Source: Isotricha intestinalis
Taxonomy: Eukaryota > Ciliophora > Litostomatea > Vestibuliferida > Isotrichidae
Assembly (NCBI GenBank): GCA_023807065.1
Contig: JAJJLU010003848.1
Span: 1 to 27,539, forward strand
Reading direction: 5' to 3'
DNA: 27,539 nt
How positions within the stretch are numbered: the stretch's first letter is position 1; each line of letters begins with the position of its first letter. The notes beneath the pieces were generated by a model. The model was not told the origin of the DNA, ran no database searches, and saw nothing but the letters and a program-made list of their open reading frames with translations. The translations under genes were made by a program, and so were the position numbers. Shown here in pieces: positions 17,277-25,091 of this stretch.

Positions 17277-19175
17277 TTAAATTCCAACAATTAAATCAAA
17301 TGCTTTCTCATAATTTCCATTTGTTTTTCTTAAAATAGCAATTAATTCCTTTTCTTCTTTATCTTCAAACATTTGTTTAAGTTTCTCTAAATTCATTGCA
17401 AATTCATAATGATAATTATTTGGCTTTGAAATACCATTATATCCACAATTATTTATTTTATCTTCATCAAAAGGATTTACATAACCATTATTCATATAAT
17501 TATTATTAGATTCTTCATTTTCATCATCCAAAATATTATAATTATCATTTCTAAAAAATCTTTTTATTATTTCAACATTTAAATTACAAGAATCAAGTAT
17601 ATTCTTTTGAGGATCAAATAATTTGATTATTATATTTTCATTTTGATTTGATATTTTTTTAAATTTAATATTTAAAATTAAGATTTGAGATGTAGAAATA
17701 TTTATTGTTTGATTAATATTTGTTTTTTCAATAAATAAATTTTCTCCTTCTCCAATAATAAAGCAATCCCCTGGTAAAGGAGAATTTCCAATATTTATAA
17801 TTTTTATCTCATTCTTGTAACTTTCATTATTTAAATTATTTATTTCAATTGTTAGGGGATTTTTATTTAAAATTAATTTGGCTTTATATCCTCTTTCTCT
17901 AAATTCAAAATTACATTTGAACGATGAATTTTCACTGTTTTCTTGAGTTTTATAATTTCTTTTTCTTTCTTTTTCTTTTTGACTGTTGAAATCATTTGAA
18001 TTATTAGAATTATTAGTATCATTGAATTCTTGAACATTTACATTATTATTATTATATTTATTATTTAAGTTGGAATTTAACTTTTTCTCTTTTATATTTA
18101 ACTTTAATTGATTTATCAATTCTTGAATTTCAAAATCATTTTGATTTTCAATTTTTTGTTCAAGTAATGAAAATTTATCTGAAATAAAGTTTTTTGTGTC
18201 TTTGAATTTTTGATTTATATTTTCTTTTATTATATTTAGCAAATAATTATGTAGTTCATTATTTGTTTGATTATTATTTCTATTTGATATTCTTATAAAA
18301 TCTGACACAATACCTTCATTTTTTTTTTTCGAATTTAAAATAATATTATTTAATTTAGATTCAATTCCATTTATTGAATTAGATAAATTGTCTATTTTTT
18401 CATTTATGATTTGAATTAAATTCTCTTTTTCACTTTTATAGTTTTCCATAAATGATGTAAATTTTTCTTCAAATATATTCCCTATTTTTTCAACCATTTC
18501 ATTAGAGTAAATTTGATTACCTTCAATTTTATTTTGAGGATTTTTTTTTTCAGATTCTATTATTTCATTGACTTCGTTTTCCTTTTCATATTGAGATAAT
18601 TCTTTATTAACATTTTCCTCTTTTGATTTTTCTTCTTTTTTCTCTTCATTTTTAAATATTTTTATTTCTTCAAATTGTTTATTTATTTTATCTTCCATTT
18701 GAATTTCATTTTGTTCTTCATTTCTATAATTATTTTCTTCTTCTTTTATTTCTTCATTTCTATAATTATTTTCTTCTTCTTTTATTTCTTCATTTCGATA
18801 ATTAATTTCTTCTTCTTTTATTTCTTCATTTCGATAATTAATTTCTTCTTCTTTTTTTTCTTCATTTTGATTATTCATTTCTTCTTCTTTTATTTCTTCA
18901 TTTTGATTATTCATTTCTTCTTCTTTTATTTCTTCATCTTTATATGCTTTTTCTATATAAAATATAAGTTTTTCATAATTATTGACAATTTGCAAATAAT
19001 CTTCATCCCCAGTAATTTGTTTACCAGTTTCATCTTTAATAATTAATATTTGATTTTCTTCCAATTCTATACATAATTCTTCAAGAGCATTTTCATATAA
19101 ATCATTAAAAGATTTTGGAAAAGAAATAAAAATTTGATCATTATCATAATATAAAAACACATGATTTTTATTCAT
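17277..19175 (-). CDS. NBR1-like selective autophagy receptor (PB1-like, FW-like, LIR-like, CUE/UBA-like)
   Basis: Start chosen at 19175 (MNKNHVFLYYDND), which gives 632 residues. An in-frame ATG at 19202 would add nine residues before the domain. Using numbering from 19202: residues 13-86 look PB1-like, with an acidic DETGKQITGDEDYL stretch in the place of the OPCA motif. Residues 88-164 are Glu-rich tandem repeats. Coiled coil lies near 235-370 and Asn-rich linker near 375-420. Residues 438-547 resemble the NBR1 FW domain, with NIGNSPLPGD for the conserved N-x-G-x-x-x-[WL]-P region. Y555-N-I-L followed by DDENEE fits a LIR/AIM for Atg8 binding, placed between FW and C-terminus as in human NBR1. 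Residues 604-641 are a CUE/UBA-like helix bundle (MF at 611-612, NGNYEKAFDLI). The ZZ zinc finger of NBR1/p62 is absent and the FW tryptophans are not conserved, so the assignment rests on domain order. Confidence 0.7.
   Translation of the reverse strand: MNKNHVFLYYDNDQIFISFPKSFNDLYENALEELCIELEENQILIIKDETGKQITGDEDYLQIVNNYEKLIFYIEKAYKDEEIKEEEMNNQNEEIKEEEMNNQNEEKKEEEINYRNEEIKEEEINYRNEEIKEEENNYRNEEIKEEENNYRNEEQNEIQMEDKINKQFEEIKIFKNEEKKEEKSKEENVNKELSQYEKENEVNEIIESEKKNPQNKIEGNQIYSNEMVEKIGNIFEEKFTSFMENYKSEKENLIQIINEKIDNLSNSINGIESKLNNIILNSKKKNEGIVSDFIRISNRNNNQTNNELHNYLLNIIKENINQKFKDTKNFISDKFSLLEQKIENQNDFEIQELINQLKLNIKEKKLNSNLNNKYNNNNVNVQEFNDTNNSNNSNDFNSQKEKERKRNYKTQENSENSSFKCNFEFRERGYKAKLILNKNPLTIEINNLNNESYKNEIKIINIGNSPLPGDCFIIGEGENLFIEKTNINQTINISTSQILILNIKFKKISNQNENIIIKLFDPQKNILDSCNLNVEIIKRFFRNDNYNILDDENEESNNNYMNNGYVNPFDEDKINNCGYNGISKPNNYHYEFAMNLEKLKQMFEDKEEKELIAILRKTNGNYEKAFDLIVGI
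18721..18936 (-). repeat. 36-nt tandem repeat, six units, coding Glu-rich 12-mers
   Basis: Six exact 36-nt units run from 18721 to 18936 inside the NBR1-like gene, each coding a 12-residue unit like EEIKEEEMNNQN or EEIKEEENNYRN. In genomic order units 1 and 2 are identical, units 3 and 4 differ by one base, and units 5 and 6 are identical, while the pairs differ from one another. The length keeps the frame. The encoded stretch is strongly acidic and probably an extended or helical linker between the PB1-like region and the coiled coil. Confidence 0.92.
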
Positions 19176-19704
19176 TTTTATTTTAAAAAAATTGAAATAC
19201 ATTTAGAATTTATTGATACAAAAAATAATAATTTGTTCGGTTTGTTCAGTAATTAAATATATATAAATATTAAAATAAATTCAAAGAAAAGAAGAAGTGA
19301 ATTAAAAATGAAATTATGAAAAGAATCAATGAATAGTACAAAAAATTTAATTTCAAAAATTACTATATATTAATGAGAATAAAACAAAAAATTCAAATGA
19401 AAAACAAAATTAAAATAAAATTAGTAATGAATTTAAAAAAAATCAATAATTATATATTAAAGAATAAATATTATTCTTTTTAAAGCTTATTCCTGAGATC
19501 CAGCAAAAAAAAATATATAATTTTCTAAATTAATGGGAATGATATATTTTTAAGTTAATAAATATAATATATATTTTCTATTTCTCCAGTACAGTTCATT
19601 TATAATTTTTATTTATTTTAATACATTATTTTCAACAAAAAAAAATAACAAAAATAGTGCAATGTTTTTAAATAGTTTGTTATAGAATAATTATTTATCA
19701 TTAA
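19176..19704. other. Divergent intergenic region with hairpin and small GC island
   Basis: This 529-nt region separates the start codons of the NBR1-like gene and the FW-like gene, and is one of the longest gene-free stretches here. It contains a perfect 9-bp inverted repeat with a 3-nt loop at 19459-19479 and, just beyond, a short G+C-richer stretch (CTTATTCCTGAGATCCAGC, about 19487-19505). I recognise no tRNA, snRNA or ORF in it. It probably holds both upstream control regions, and possibly a small non-coding transcript. Confidence 0.45.
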
Positions 19705-20604
19705 ATGAATGAATTAAACAAAGAAACTTTAAAAAATATACTTAATACACTGAAAGAAATCGAAGAAGAACAAATTCTCATTGATAAAGAAATTAAAAAT
19801 GTTAAGAAAGAAGTTTTATCTCAATTAGAACAACAAAAAATAAATTTTTCAAATTCACTTTCTGATTTTGAAAAAAAGACAAATGATAATATTAATCAAG
19901 TTATTGAATTAATGAAAGAAAAAATGTTAAAAGAAATTGGATTGAATTCAAATTCAATTGAAAAAACAAATCAAAATTTACCCGAAATTAGTGAAGAAAG
20001 TCAATCTTCTAATTTAAATACAAAAGATTATTCAATTAAAATATTTTCTCAAAAAAATAATATAAAATGTAAAAAATCAGAATTAGAAAATCAAAGAATT
20101 ACTTTTATTATTGAAAATATCGGAAATAAAGATTTACCACAAAAATTATATCTAAAAAGCGAGAATTCAACTGATGAAACTATTTTATTAAATCAAAATA
20201 TTAAAGAGGAATTGAAAAAAAATAAAAAAATAAAAATAGAAACTTTTTTTAAAATTGTTAATTTCTCAGATTCTCCTAATTATTTTGAAACTGATATAAA
20301 ATTATTTCATAATGAAATTAAAAATATAAATCAAATGCCTTTTCATTTTACAATTAATTTTTTAGAAGAAGACAATATAAATCAAGAGGAAATTCCTTTA
20401 AATGAAGATGATTTTAATTATATTCACAAAAAAATTAATGAAATAATTAAATGTGATGAAAAAACAATTAAGGAATATTTATCAAAAATTTATAATTTAA
20501 ATAAGAATAAATATTCAATAATAAAAAAATATAAAGAAAATAAGGAAGAACTATTTGATAATTTGATAAATATTATACTATCATCATTAATTCCTGAAAA
20601 TTAA
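19705..20604 (+). CDS. FW-like/coiled-coil protein, probable short relative of the NBR1-like neighbour
   Basis: A 299-residue protein. Residues 1-75 are a predicted coiled coil rich in Lys/Glu. Residues 108-222 have the pattern of the FW-like region next door: an N-x-G-x-x-x-L-P core (NIGNKDLP, 138-145), a polar loop, a charged strand (KKIKIETFFKI) and a final DIKLFHNE/HFTINFL strand pair. Residues 232-295 are helical and may be a degenerate CUE/UBA-like bundle. EDDFNYI (about 234-240) fits a LIR/AIM core with acidic residues in front, but it may lie in a helix. There is no PB1-like N-terminus and no tandem repeat. The gene is divergent from the NBR1-like gene and convergent with the Tubby gene, with 48 nt between stops. 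A link to selective autophagy is inference. Relationship to the neighbour is by domain order and short motifs only. Confidence 0.6.
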   Translation: MNELNKETLKNILNTLKEIEEEQILIDKEIKNVKKEVLSQLEQQKINFSNSLSDFEKKTNDNINQVIELMKEKMLKEIGLNSNSIEKTNQNLPEISEESQSSNLNTKDYSIKIFSQKNNIKCKKSELENQRITFIIENIGNKDLPQKLYLKSENSTDETILLNQNIKEELKKNKKIKIETFFKIVNFSDSPNYFETDIKLFHNEIKNINQMPFHFTINFLEEDNINQEEIPLNEDDFNYIHKKINEIIKCDEKTIKEYLSKIYNLNKNKYSIIKKYKENKEELFDNLINIILSSLIPEN

Positions 20605-20652
20605 AAATTTAATTTTTTTTTCTTTATTAAAAAAATAATATAAAATTTTTAA

Positions 20653-21495
20653 TTAATATTCACAGAAAATTTTCGAAGAATTAGCAATTATTCCAATAGC
20701 AAAAGCAGTAACATCATTAAAAGGAGATTTATAATCTAAAATAAAAAAGCCTTCTTCTGTTTCTGCAAATTGTAATAAAATATTATTTTTCTCTTCATTT
20801 AAATTTGATTTAAAAATAATTTGAAAATTTTTTGAAGAAGTTTTAATTTTTCTATCAATAAATTTAAGAACATAACATTTATATATTTGATTATAAACAG
20901 GTTGTTTATTTTCCATTACATAAACAACATCATTATTATAACTTTTTGTTTGATTATTATACCATTGTCTTGGACTATAATTAGAATCTTTTGTTAAAAT
21001 AATTTTCATTTTAATTGGTCCATTTAATCCTTTAATATTAATATCATATATTATATTTAATAATTCTTTATTATTATTATCATAGACTTTAAAATTTGAT
21101 GATAAAAAATTCCATTTTATAAAAGAAATTGGATTATTTTTTTCATTATAAATTGTATAATGTTTATTTTCTTTTTTTGCATATAATATTAAATAATTTT
21201 TACCACCATTATCGTCAAATAAATATAAATTTAATTGCTTAGATTCTATTTTTTTAGTTATTTTATTTCTTGACCATTCCCTTATTAAAGGTTTTTTCAA
21301 ATTAATACTATCATCAAGAAAAGGTATTGATGATTTTTGTAAATAATTTTCATTATCAATTTTATTCTTTTTATTATTTTCATTGTTTTTAAATGAAATA
21401 CCATTTTTTTCTCCTTCCTGATTTGTAGTTAAATGATTTTGAGTAGTATGAATATTTTTTTCTTTATTATTATCTTTTGTATTTAATAGATTCAT
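20653..21495 (-). CDS. Tubby-like protein (Tubby C-terminal domain)
   Basis: A 280-residue protein with a polar Asn/Lys-rich N-terminus (1-68) and a Tubby domain to the end (about 88-280). Diagnostic pieces are GPIKMKIIL (159-167, equivalent to the G-P-R-x-M-x-V strand), PVYN (199-202), YVLKFIDRKIKTSSKNFQIIF (208-228), LLQFAETEEGFFILDYKSPF (240-259), TAFAIGI (263-269) and the terminal FCEY (277-280), matching the usual LACE-type end that closes the central helix through the barrel. The domain is somewhat shorter than animal ones, with loops trimmed. Tubby domains bind PI(4,5)P2, and in ciliated cells carry membrane cargo into cilia. The Lys residues at 162 and 164 sit where the phosphoinositide-binding residues are expected. 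The gene is divergent from the importin-alpha-like gene. Confidence 0.9.
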   Translation of the reverse strand: MNLLNTKDNNKEKNIHTTQNHLTTNQEGEKNGISFKNNENNKKNKIDNENYLQKSSIPFLDDSINLKKPLIREWSRNKITKKIESKQLNLYLFDDNGGKNYLILYAKKENKHYTIYNEKNNPISFIKWNFLSSNFKVYDNNNKELLNIIYDINIKGLNGPIKMKIILTKDSNYSPRQWYNNQTKSYNNDVVYVMENKQPVYNQIYKCYVLKFIDRKIKTSSKNFQIIFKSNLNEEKNNILLQFAETEEGFFILDYKSPFNDVTAFAIGIIANSSKIFCEY

Positions 21496-21632
21496 AAATA
21501 ATATTATAAAATATAAAAATAAATTAATAGAATTGTTTTTATACTCATTTTATTTTATTAATGAATTAATTTTAATTTTATTTTAAATTATATTTAAATT
21601 AGTTTTAAATTAAAAAAATTAATTTACTAAAA
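21496..21632. promoter_or_regulatory. Shared divergent upstream region (137 bp)
   Basis: The Tubby (minus) and importin-alpha-like (plus) start codons are separated by 137 bp that are almost entirely A and T. Both promoters must lie here. A/T homopolymer runs and several TTTAAATTA-like words are present, but these are expected at this base composition and I claim no defined site. Confidence 0.5.
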
Positions 21633-23264
21633 ATGAAAGATGAAAAAATTGAAATGAGAAATCAAAAGTTTAAATCAGAATTAAAACAAAATGATTTTTA
21701 TTCTCATTCAATAAATAAGCAATTAACATTAAGAAAGCAAAAAATTCAAGAAAATTTAATGTCAAAAAGATTGCCATATATAGAAGGTAATAAAAATTCA
21801 CTTGAAATAGATTTTAATAAATTAAATGCGCCAGAAGATTTAAAAAAAAATTATAAAACTATATTAAAAACAACTTATGAAGTAAGGCAATATCTTCGTC
21901 AATTATTTGGTTCTGATTTAAATGATAAAAAATTAGCTTTATTTTTACTAAGAAATTTTATAATTTTACAAATTAAAGAACTTCCAAAAGAAAAAAGAAA
22001 ATTATCAAGAAATGATATTGATTTATTAAAAGGTTTATGTGATTTATTATTTGATCAAGATATTCAAGTGAGATATGAAGTTTCTTGGTGTTTAATAAAT
22101 ATTTCTTTATTTCCTAAAGTTGAACCTAAATTATATACTGAAGAAAATTTAAACAAAATTCTAAATTTTATATTACATTGTGATGATCAATTAATTAATA
22201 ATGCTATTAGTATGCTTAGAAATTTTTCAACTACTGATTCCAATAAATTATTTTTTATTAAAAATGGAGGTTTACAAAAAGCTTTTGATATTTTGGATAA
22301 TGATATGACTAATTTATATTTAATTAAACATATTACTATATTTTTTCAAAATCTAACAAATATTCTTGGAAAAATGTCAAAATTAATTAATAATTTACTT
22401 TTAATAATTCCTTATTTGAAAAAATTCATAAAATATTTTATTACTAATCCTTTAGAAGACGAAAATGAATATATTAATATATTAATAACTTTAAATAATT
22501 TAACTAAATTTCAAGTTAAGGAAGTATTTAAAATTTTAATGAGTGAAAATTTCAGTAAAACAATATTAGATTTTTTTGGAATGTTAAAAAACAGTAAAGT
22601 AAGAAAATATACTTTTGATATTATAGTAAATATGTTATCATTTAATGAATCAACAACTCAATCATTATTAAATGAAAATTTAGTTCATGTCCTAAAGCAA
22701 TTATTATTAGAATTTAAATTTAATCATAAAGATTTTTTAGCTGAAATAATTTTTAGTATATCAAATATAGCATCAGGTTCTATTGCTCAAATTGAATTAT
22801 TGGAAAGTGAAGATTTGATTATAGATATATTTGAAATTAGTAAATATTATATTGAAATTTATAATCAGGATGAAAATAATCATAGATCTATTATGAGAGA
22901 ATGTATATTTAGTTTATGTAATATTATGACTGGTACTCATAATAAGATTAGAGAAAAATTAGTAACTTTTGAAAATGGATTTATTATGAAAATTTTAGGC
23001 TTCGGTTTAAAATGTTTTAACTTTAAATATGAAAATGTAAATTTCTTAAGTGCTATTATTTATACTATCAAATTGTGTATTATTTGTTCTGAAATTATTA
23101 TGATTGAAGAAGATAATTATATTAAAAAATTTATTATTGAAGCTCAAATTGATGAATATTTAAATAAATTACTATTTGGAGAATTAACTTCTGAAGTTGA
23201 TAAAAGAAATATTGAAATAATTTTAGATAGTTTAAAAGACGATGAAATGGTGAATAATTTTTGA
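21633..23264 (+). CDS. Importin-alpha-like armadillo-repeat protein
   Basis: A 543-residue protein, the usual size for importin alpha. Residues 8-48 resemble an importin-beta-binding (IBB) segment: basic, helical, with LTLRKQKIQENLMSKRL in the position of the conserved LRKxKRxExLxKRR core. Armadillo-type helix-3 signatures follow about every 42 residues: SWCLINIS (151-158), AISMLRNFS (191-199), ITIFFQNLT (234-242), LITLNNLT (284-291), EIIFSISNIASGS (371-383) and ECIFSLCNIMTGT (423-435). The Asn positions of the NLS-binding groove are partly kept (156, 197, 240, 289, 378, 430), but the Trp is clear only at 152. This suggests a divergent cargo adaptor for nuclear import or a related armadillo protein. 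It ends in TGA, the only non-TAA stop in the window, 28 nt from the convergent Vps36 gene. Confidence 0.75.
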   Translation: MKDEKIEMRNQKFKSELKQNDFYSHSINKQLTLRKQKIQENLMSKRLPYIEGNKNSLEIDFNKLNAPEDLKKNYKTILKTTYEVRQYLRQLFGSDLNDKKLALFLLRNFIILQIKELPKEKRKLSRNDIDLLKGLCDLLFDQDIQVRYEVSWCLINISLFPKVEPKLYTEENLNKILNFILHCDDQLINNAISMLRNFSTTDSNKLFFIKNGGLQKAFDILDNDMTNLYLIKHITIFFQNLTNILGKMSKLINNLLLIIPYLKKFIKYFITNPLEDENEYINILITLNNLTKFQVKEVFKILMSENFSKTILDFFGMLKNSKVRKYTFDIIVNMLSFNESTTQSLLNENLVHVLKQLLLEFKFNHKDFLAEIIFSISNIASGSIAQIELLESEDLIIDIFEISKYYIEIYNQDENNHRSIMRECIFSLCNIMTGTHNKIREKLVTFENGFIMKILGFGLKCFNFKYENVNFLSAIIYTIKLCIICSEIIMIEEDNYIKKFIIEAQIDEYLNKLLFGELTSEVDKRNIEIILDSLKDDEMVNNF

Positions 23265-23292
23265 ATAATATAAAAAAAAGAAAATGTTTCTT

Positions 23293-24546
23293 TTAATATT
23301 GGTAATTAAAATTATATGAATTTATAATATTCATATAATAATTGATTTCAATTCCATTTTCATCAGCACAAATTTTTCCATTAATCAATAAATCATCAAT
23401 TAAATATTTAAACAATAAAGTATTATCAATCCCTAATATTTTTTTAATATCACTTTCACTTAAATAATTTTTATTCTTCTCTTTTAAATAATTTTCAAAA
23501 GTCTTTAAAATATTATCAATAGTATATTCACTAGAATGTAAAACTAACATTTCATTATTTAAACTTTTTAAAAAAACTTTTTTATTATGTAAAAATTTTA
23601 ATTTATTAACAGCTAGTTTCATATCTTTAGGAGAAATAACATTACTTTTTCTTGCAATATTATAATTACAATAAGCATCAATTAAAGTTAAAACTTTAGT
23701 ATTGGGATTTTTCGTAAAATAATCATTAAAATGTTCATTTATTTGTTGAGCTAATTTATCATAATATTCACTTCCTGCAGTTTCTTTTGTGACAGGATCT
23801 ACATAACCAACTTTTCTTAAAATATCATTTATTTGTTTTTCATCTTCTGATTGATTATTTAATTTATTTCTTAATCTTTCACCTAAAGAAGTTAATTCAA
23901 GAATATTAGCTTTTAAATCATCAAGTGTTAAAAAAGCTTGATTTAATTGAGCTTTTACTCTCTTATCATTTTCTTTATTTTTTTCAACTATTCCTTGCAA
24001 TCCAGCACCATATCTAACATAATTTTTATTTTCTATATTTTCTTCTAATTTTGGAACATGTGATGGTTTTAATGTTATTTTAGGTGCATTTGAATATTCT
24101 TGTTCTTCATGAATTTTTAATATTGAATCAAATAATTTATCAATTTCTTCTTTTGGGAAATATAAAGTAATTTTTTCTGGGTATAATATTGAACAATTAT
24201 ATACTTCTTTTCCTGAAAAAAAATTTTTTAAATAATATGGACAAATTATTTTTAGTAAAATTGGATCTTTTTGAATATATAATTTTATACGAGGACTTCC
24301 TATCAATGGTTTGCTTAATTTTATTTTATTCATAAAGAAATATGGAATGTCAAAAATATTTTCATTTGTTAATATTAATATTCTAAAATTTGTTAAATAT
24401 ACATTTGTGTTTTTATTGTTGTGTTTTAAAGTATCTTCGAATTCTATTTTTTCTTTTAAAATTTTTACTTTTTCATCTGGATATAAAATTTTATCATCTA
24501 ATCTAATTCCAGTTTTTGAAGCATATTTATAATTTAATTGTGACAT
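23293..24546 (-). CDS. VPS36: Vps36-like ESCRT-II subunit
   Basis: A 417-residue protein, close to the 386 residues of human VPS36 (EAP45). Residues 17-148 form a GLUE (split PH) domain: ILYPDEKVKIL at the start, VYLTNFRILIL as the central strand pair and the C-terminal helix EEIDKLFDSILKIHEEQ. Residues 179-228 contain GAGLQGIVEKNKENDKRV and a helix, matching the conserved G-I-x-G-I-x-x-K-x-x-x-x-x-x-T linker helix. Two winged-helix domains follow: GSEYYDKLAQQINEHF...LIDAYCNYNIAR...ISPKDMKLAVNKL (258-317) and a second one (about 325-408) ending in a hydrophobic YMNII. ESCRT-II acts at endosomes in sorting ubiquitylated membrane proteins. GLUE domains bind phosphoinositides and often ubiquitin. 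No zinc-finger insert of the yeast type is present. Confidence 0.9.
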   Translation of the reverse strand: MSQLNYKYASKTGIRLDDKILYPDEKVKILKEKIEFEDTLKHNNKNTNVYLTNFRILILTNENIFDIPYFFMNKIKLSKPLIGSPRIKLYIQKDPILLKIICPYYLKNFFSGKEVYNCSILYPEKITLYFPKEEIDKLFDSILKIHEEQEYSNAPKITLKPSHVPKLEENIENKNYVRYGAGLQGIVEKNKENDKRVKAQLNQAFLTLDDLKANILELTSLGERLRNKLNNQSEDEKQINDILRKVGYVDPVTKETAGSEYYDKLAQQINEHFNDYFTKNPNTKVLTLIDAYCNYNIARKSNVISPKDMKLAVNKLKFLHNKKVFLKSLNNEMLVLHSSEYTIDNILKTFENYLKEKNKNYLSESDIKKILGIDNTLLFKYLIDDLLINGKICADENGIEINYYMNIINSYNFNYQY

Positions 24547-25091
24547 TTATTTATTTTTGCTATTTTTAAAAATTATTTTTTTGTAAAAAATAATTTAGAT
24601 TGTTTATTTTTTTGTAAAAAATAATTTAGATTGTTAATTAATTTAAATAAAATAAATATTATTGTTTAATTAAAAAAAATTACTTTTCAAAATCAATTTT
24701 TCATAATTATATAAAATTTACACAAAAATAGATTTAATAATAAACATTAAACAACATGGAAAGAAAGTAAAAAAAGAATATCAAAATGTTCAAATGATTT
24801 TATCATATAATAACAATGCAATATCAAAATTCTTTGATTTACAAAAGAATTTTGGAATAAACTTAATTTTTTAAATCATTTAAAATAATTAACATATATT
24901 AATATTATATTATAATGATAAATTAATTTCAAATAAAGATTTTATTATTATTTTAGATATGAATGTTGTAACAGAATAAATAAGATATTACTTTATTTTT
25001 AATAAACTCAGTTCTTTTATCTCTAAAATTTAAATCAGATTTATCAAAAACATAACATTATATAAATAATTACAAGAAAATTTAATGTACT
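24547..25091. other. Intergenic region upstream of VPS36
   Basis: These 545 nt lie between the start of the Vps36 gene and the end of the next minus-strand gene. Next to the Vps36 start is a perfect 31-bp tandem duplication. The remainder is A/T-rich with no convincing gene; a 55-codon stop-to-stop frame at 24707-24874 on the plus strand has no suitable start. I see no RNA gene. Confidence 0.5.
24574..24635. repeat. Perfect 31-bp tandem duplication
   Basis: Two identical 31-nt copies (24574-24604 and 24605-24635) sit head to tail beginning 28 nt upstream of the Vps36 start codon. Each begins TATTTTTTTGTAAAAAATAA and ends AGATTGTT. Identity of both copies implies a recent event or selection. 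Confidence 0.9.

Noticed and set aside
18675..19046. Plus-strand 123-residue Phe/Ile-rich frame
   Set aside because: It is the antisense reading of the 36-nt Glu-rich repeat of the NBR1-like gene; its apparent membrane repeats come from complementing GAA/AAA codons.
17277..19202. Start at 19202 for the NBR1-like gene
   Set aside because: The in-frame Met ten codons later has an A-rich AAAA-ATG context like the other genes and starts directly at the PB1-like strand; the extra nine residues add nothing. The upstream start cannot be excluded.
24707..24874. 55-codon plus-strand frame between VPS36 and the coiled-coil gene
   Set aside because: The only ATG leaves 27 codons and there is no recognisable motif. 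A gene remnant is possible but not supported.
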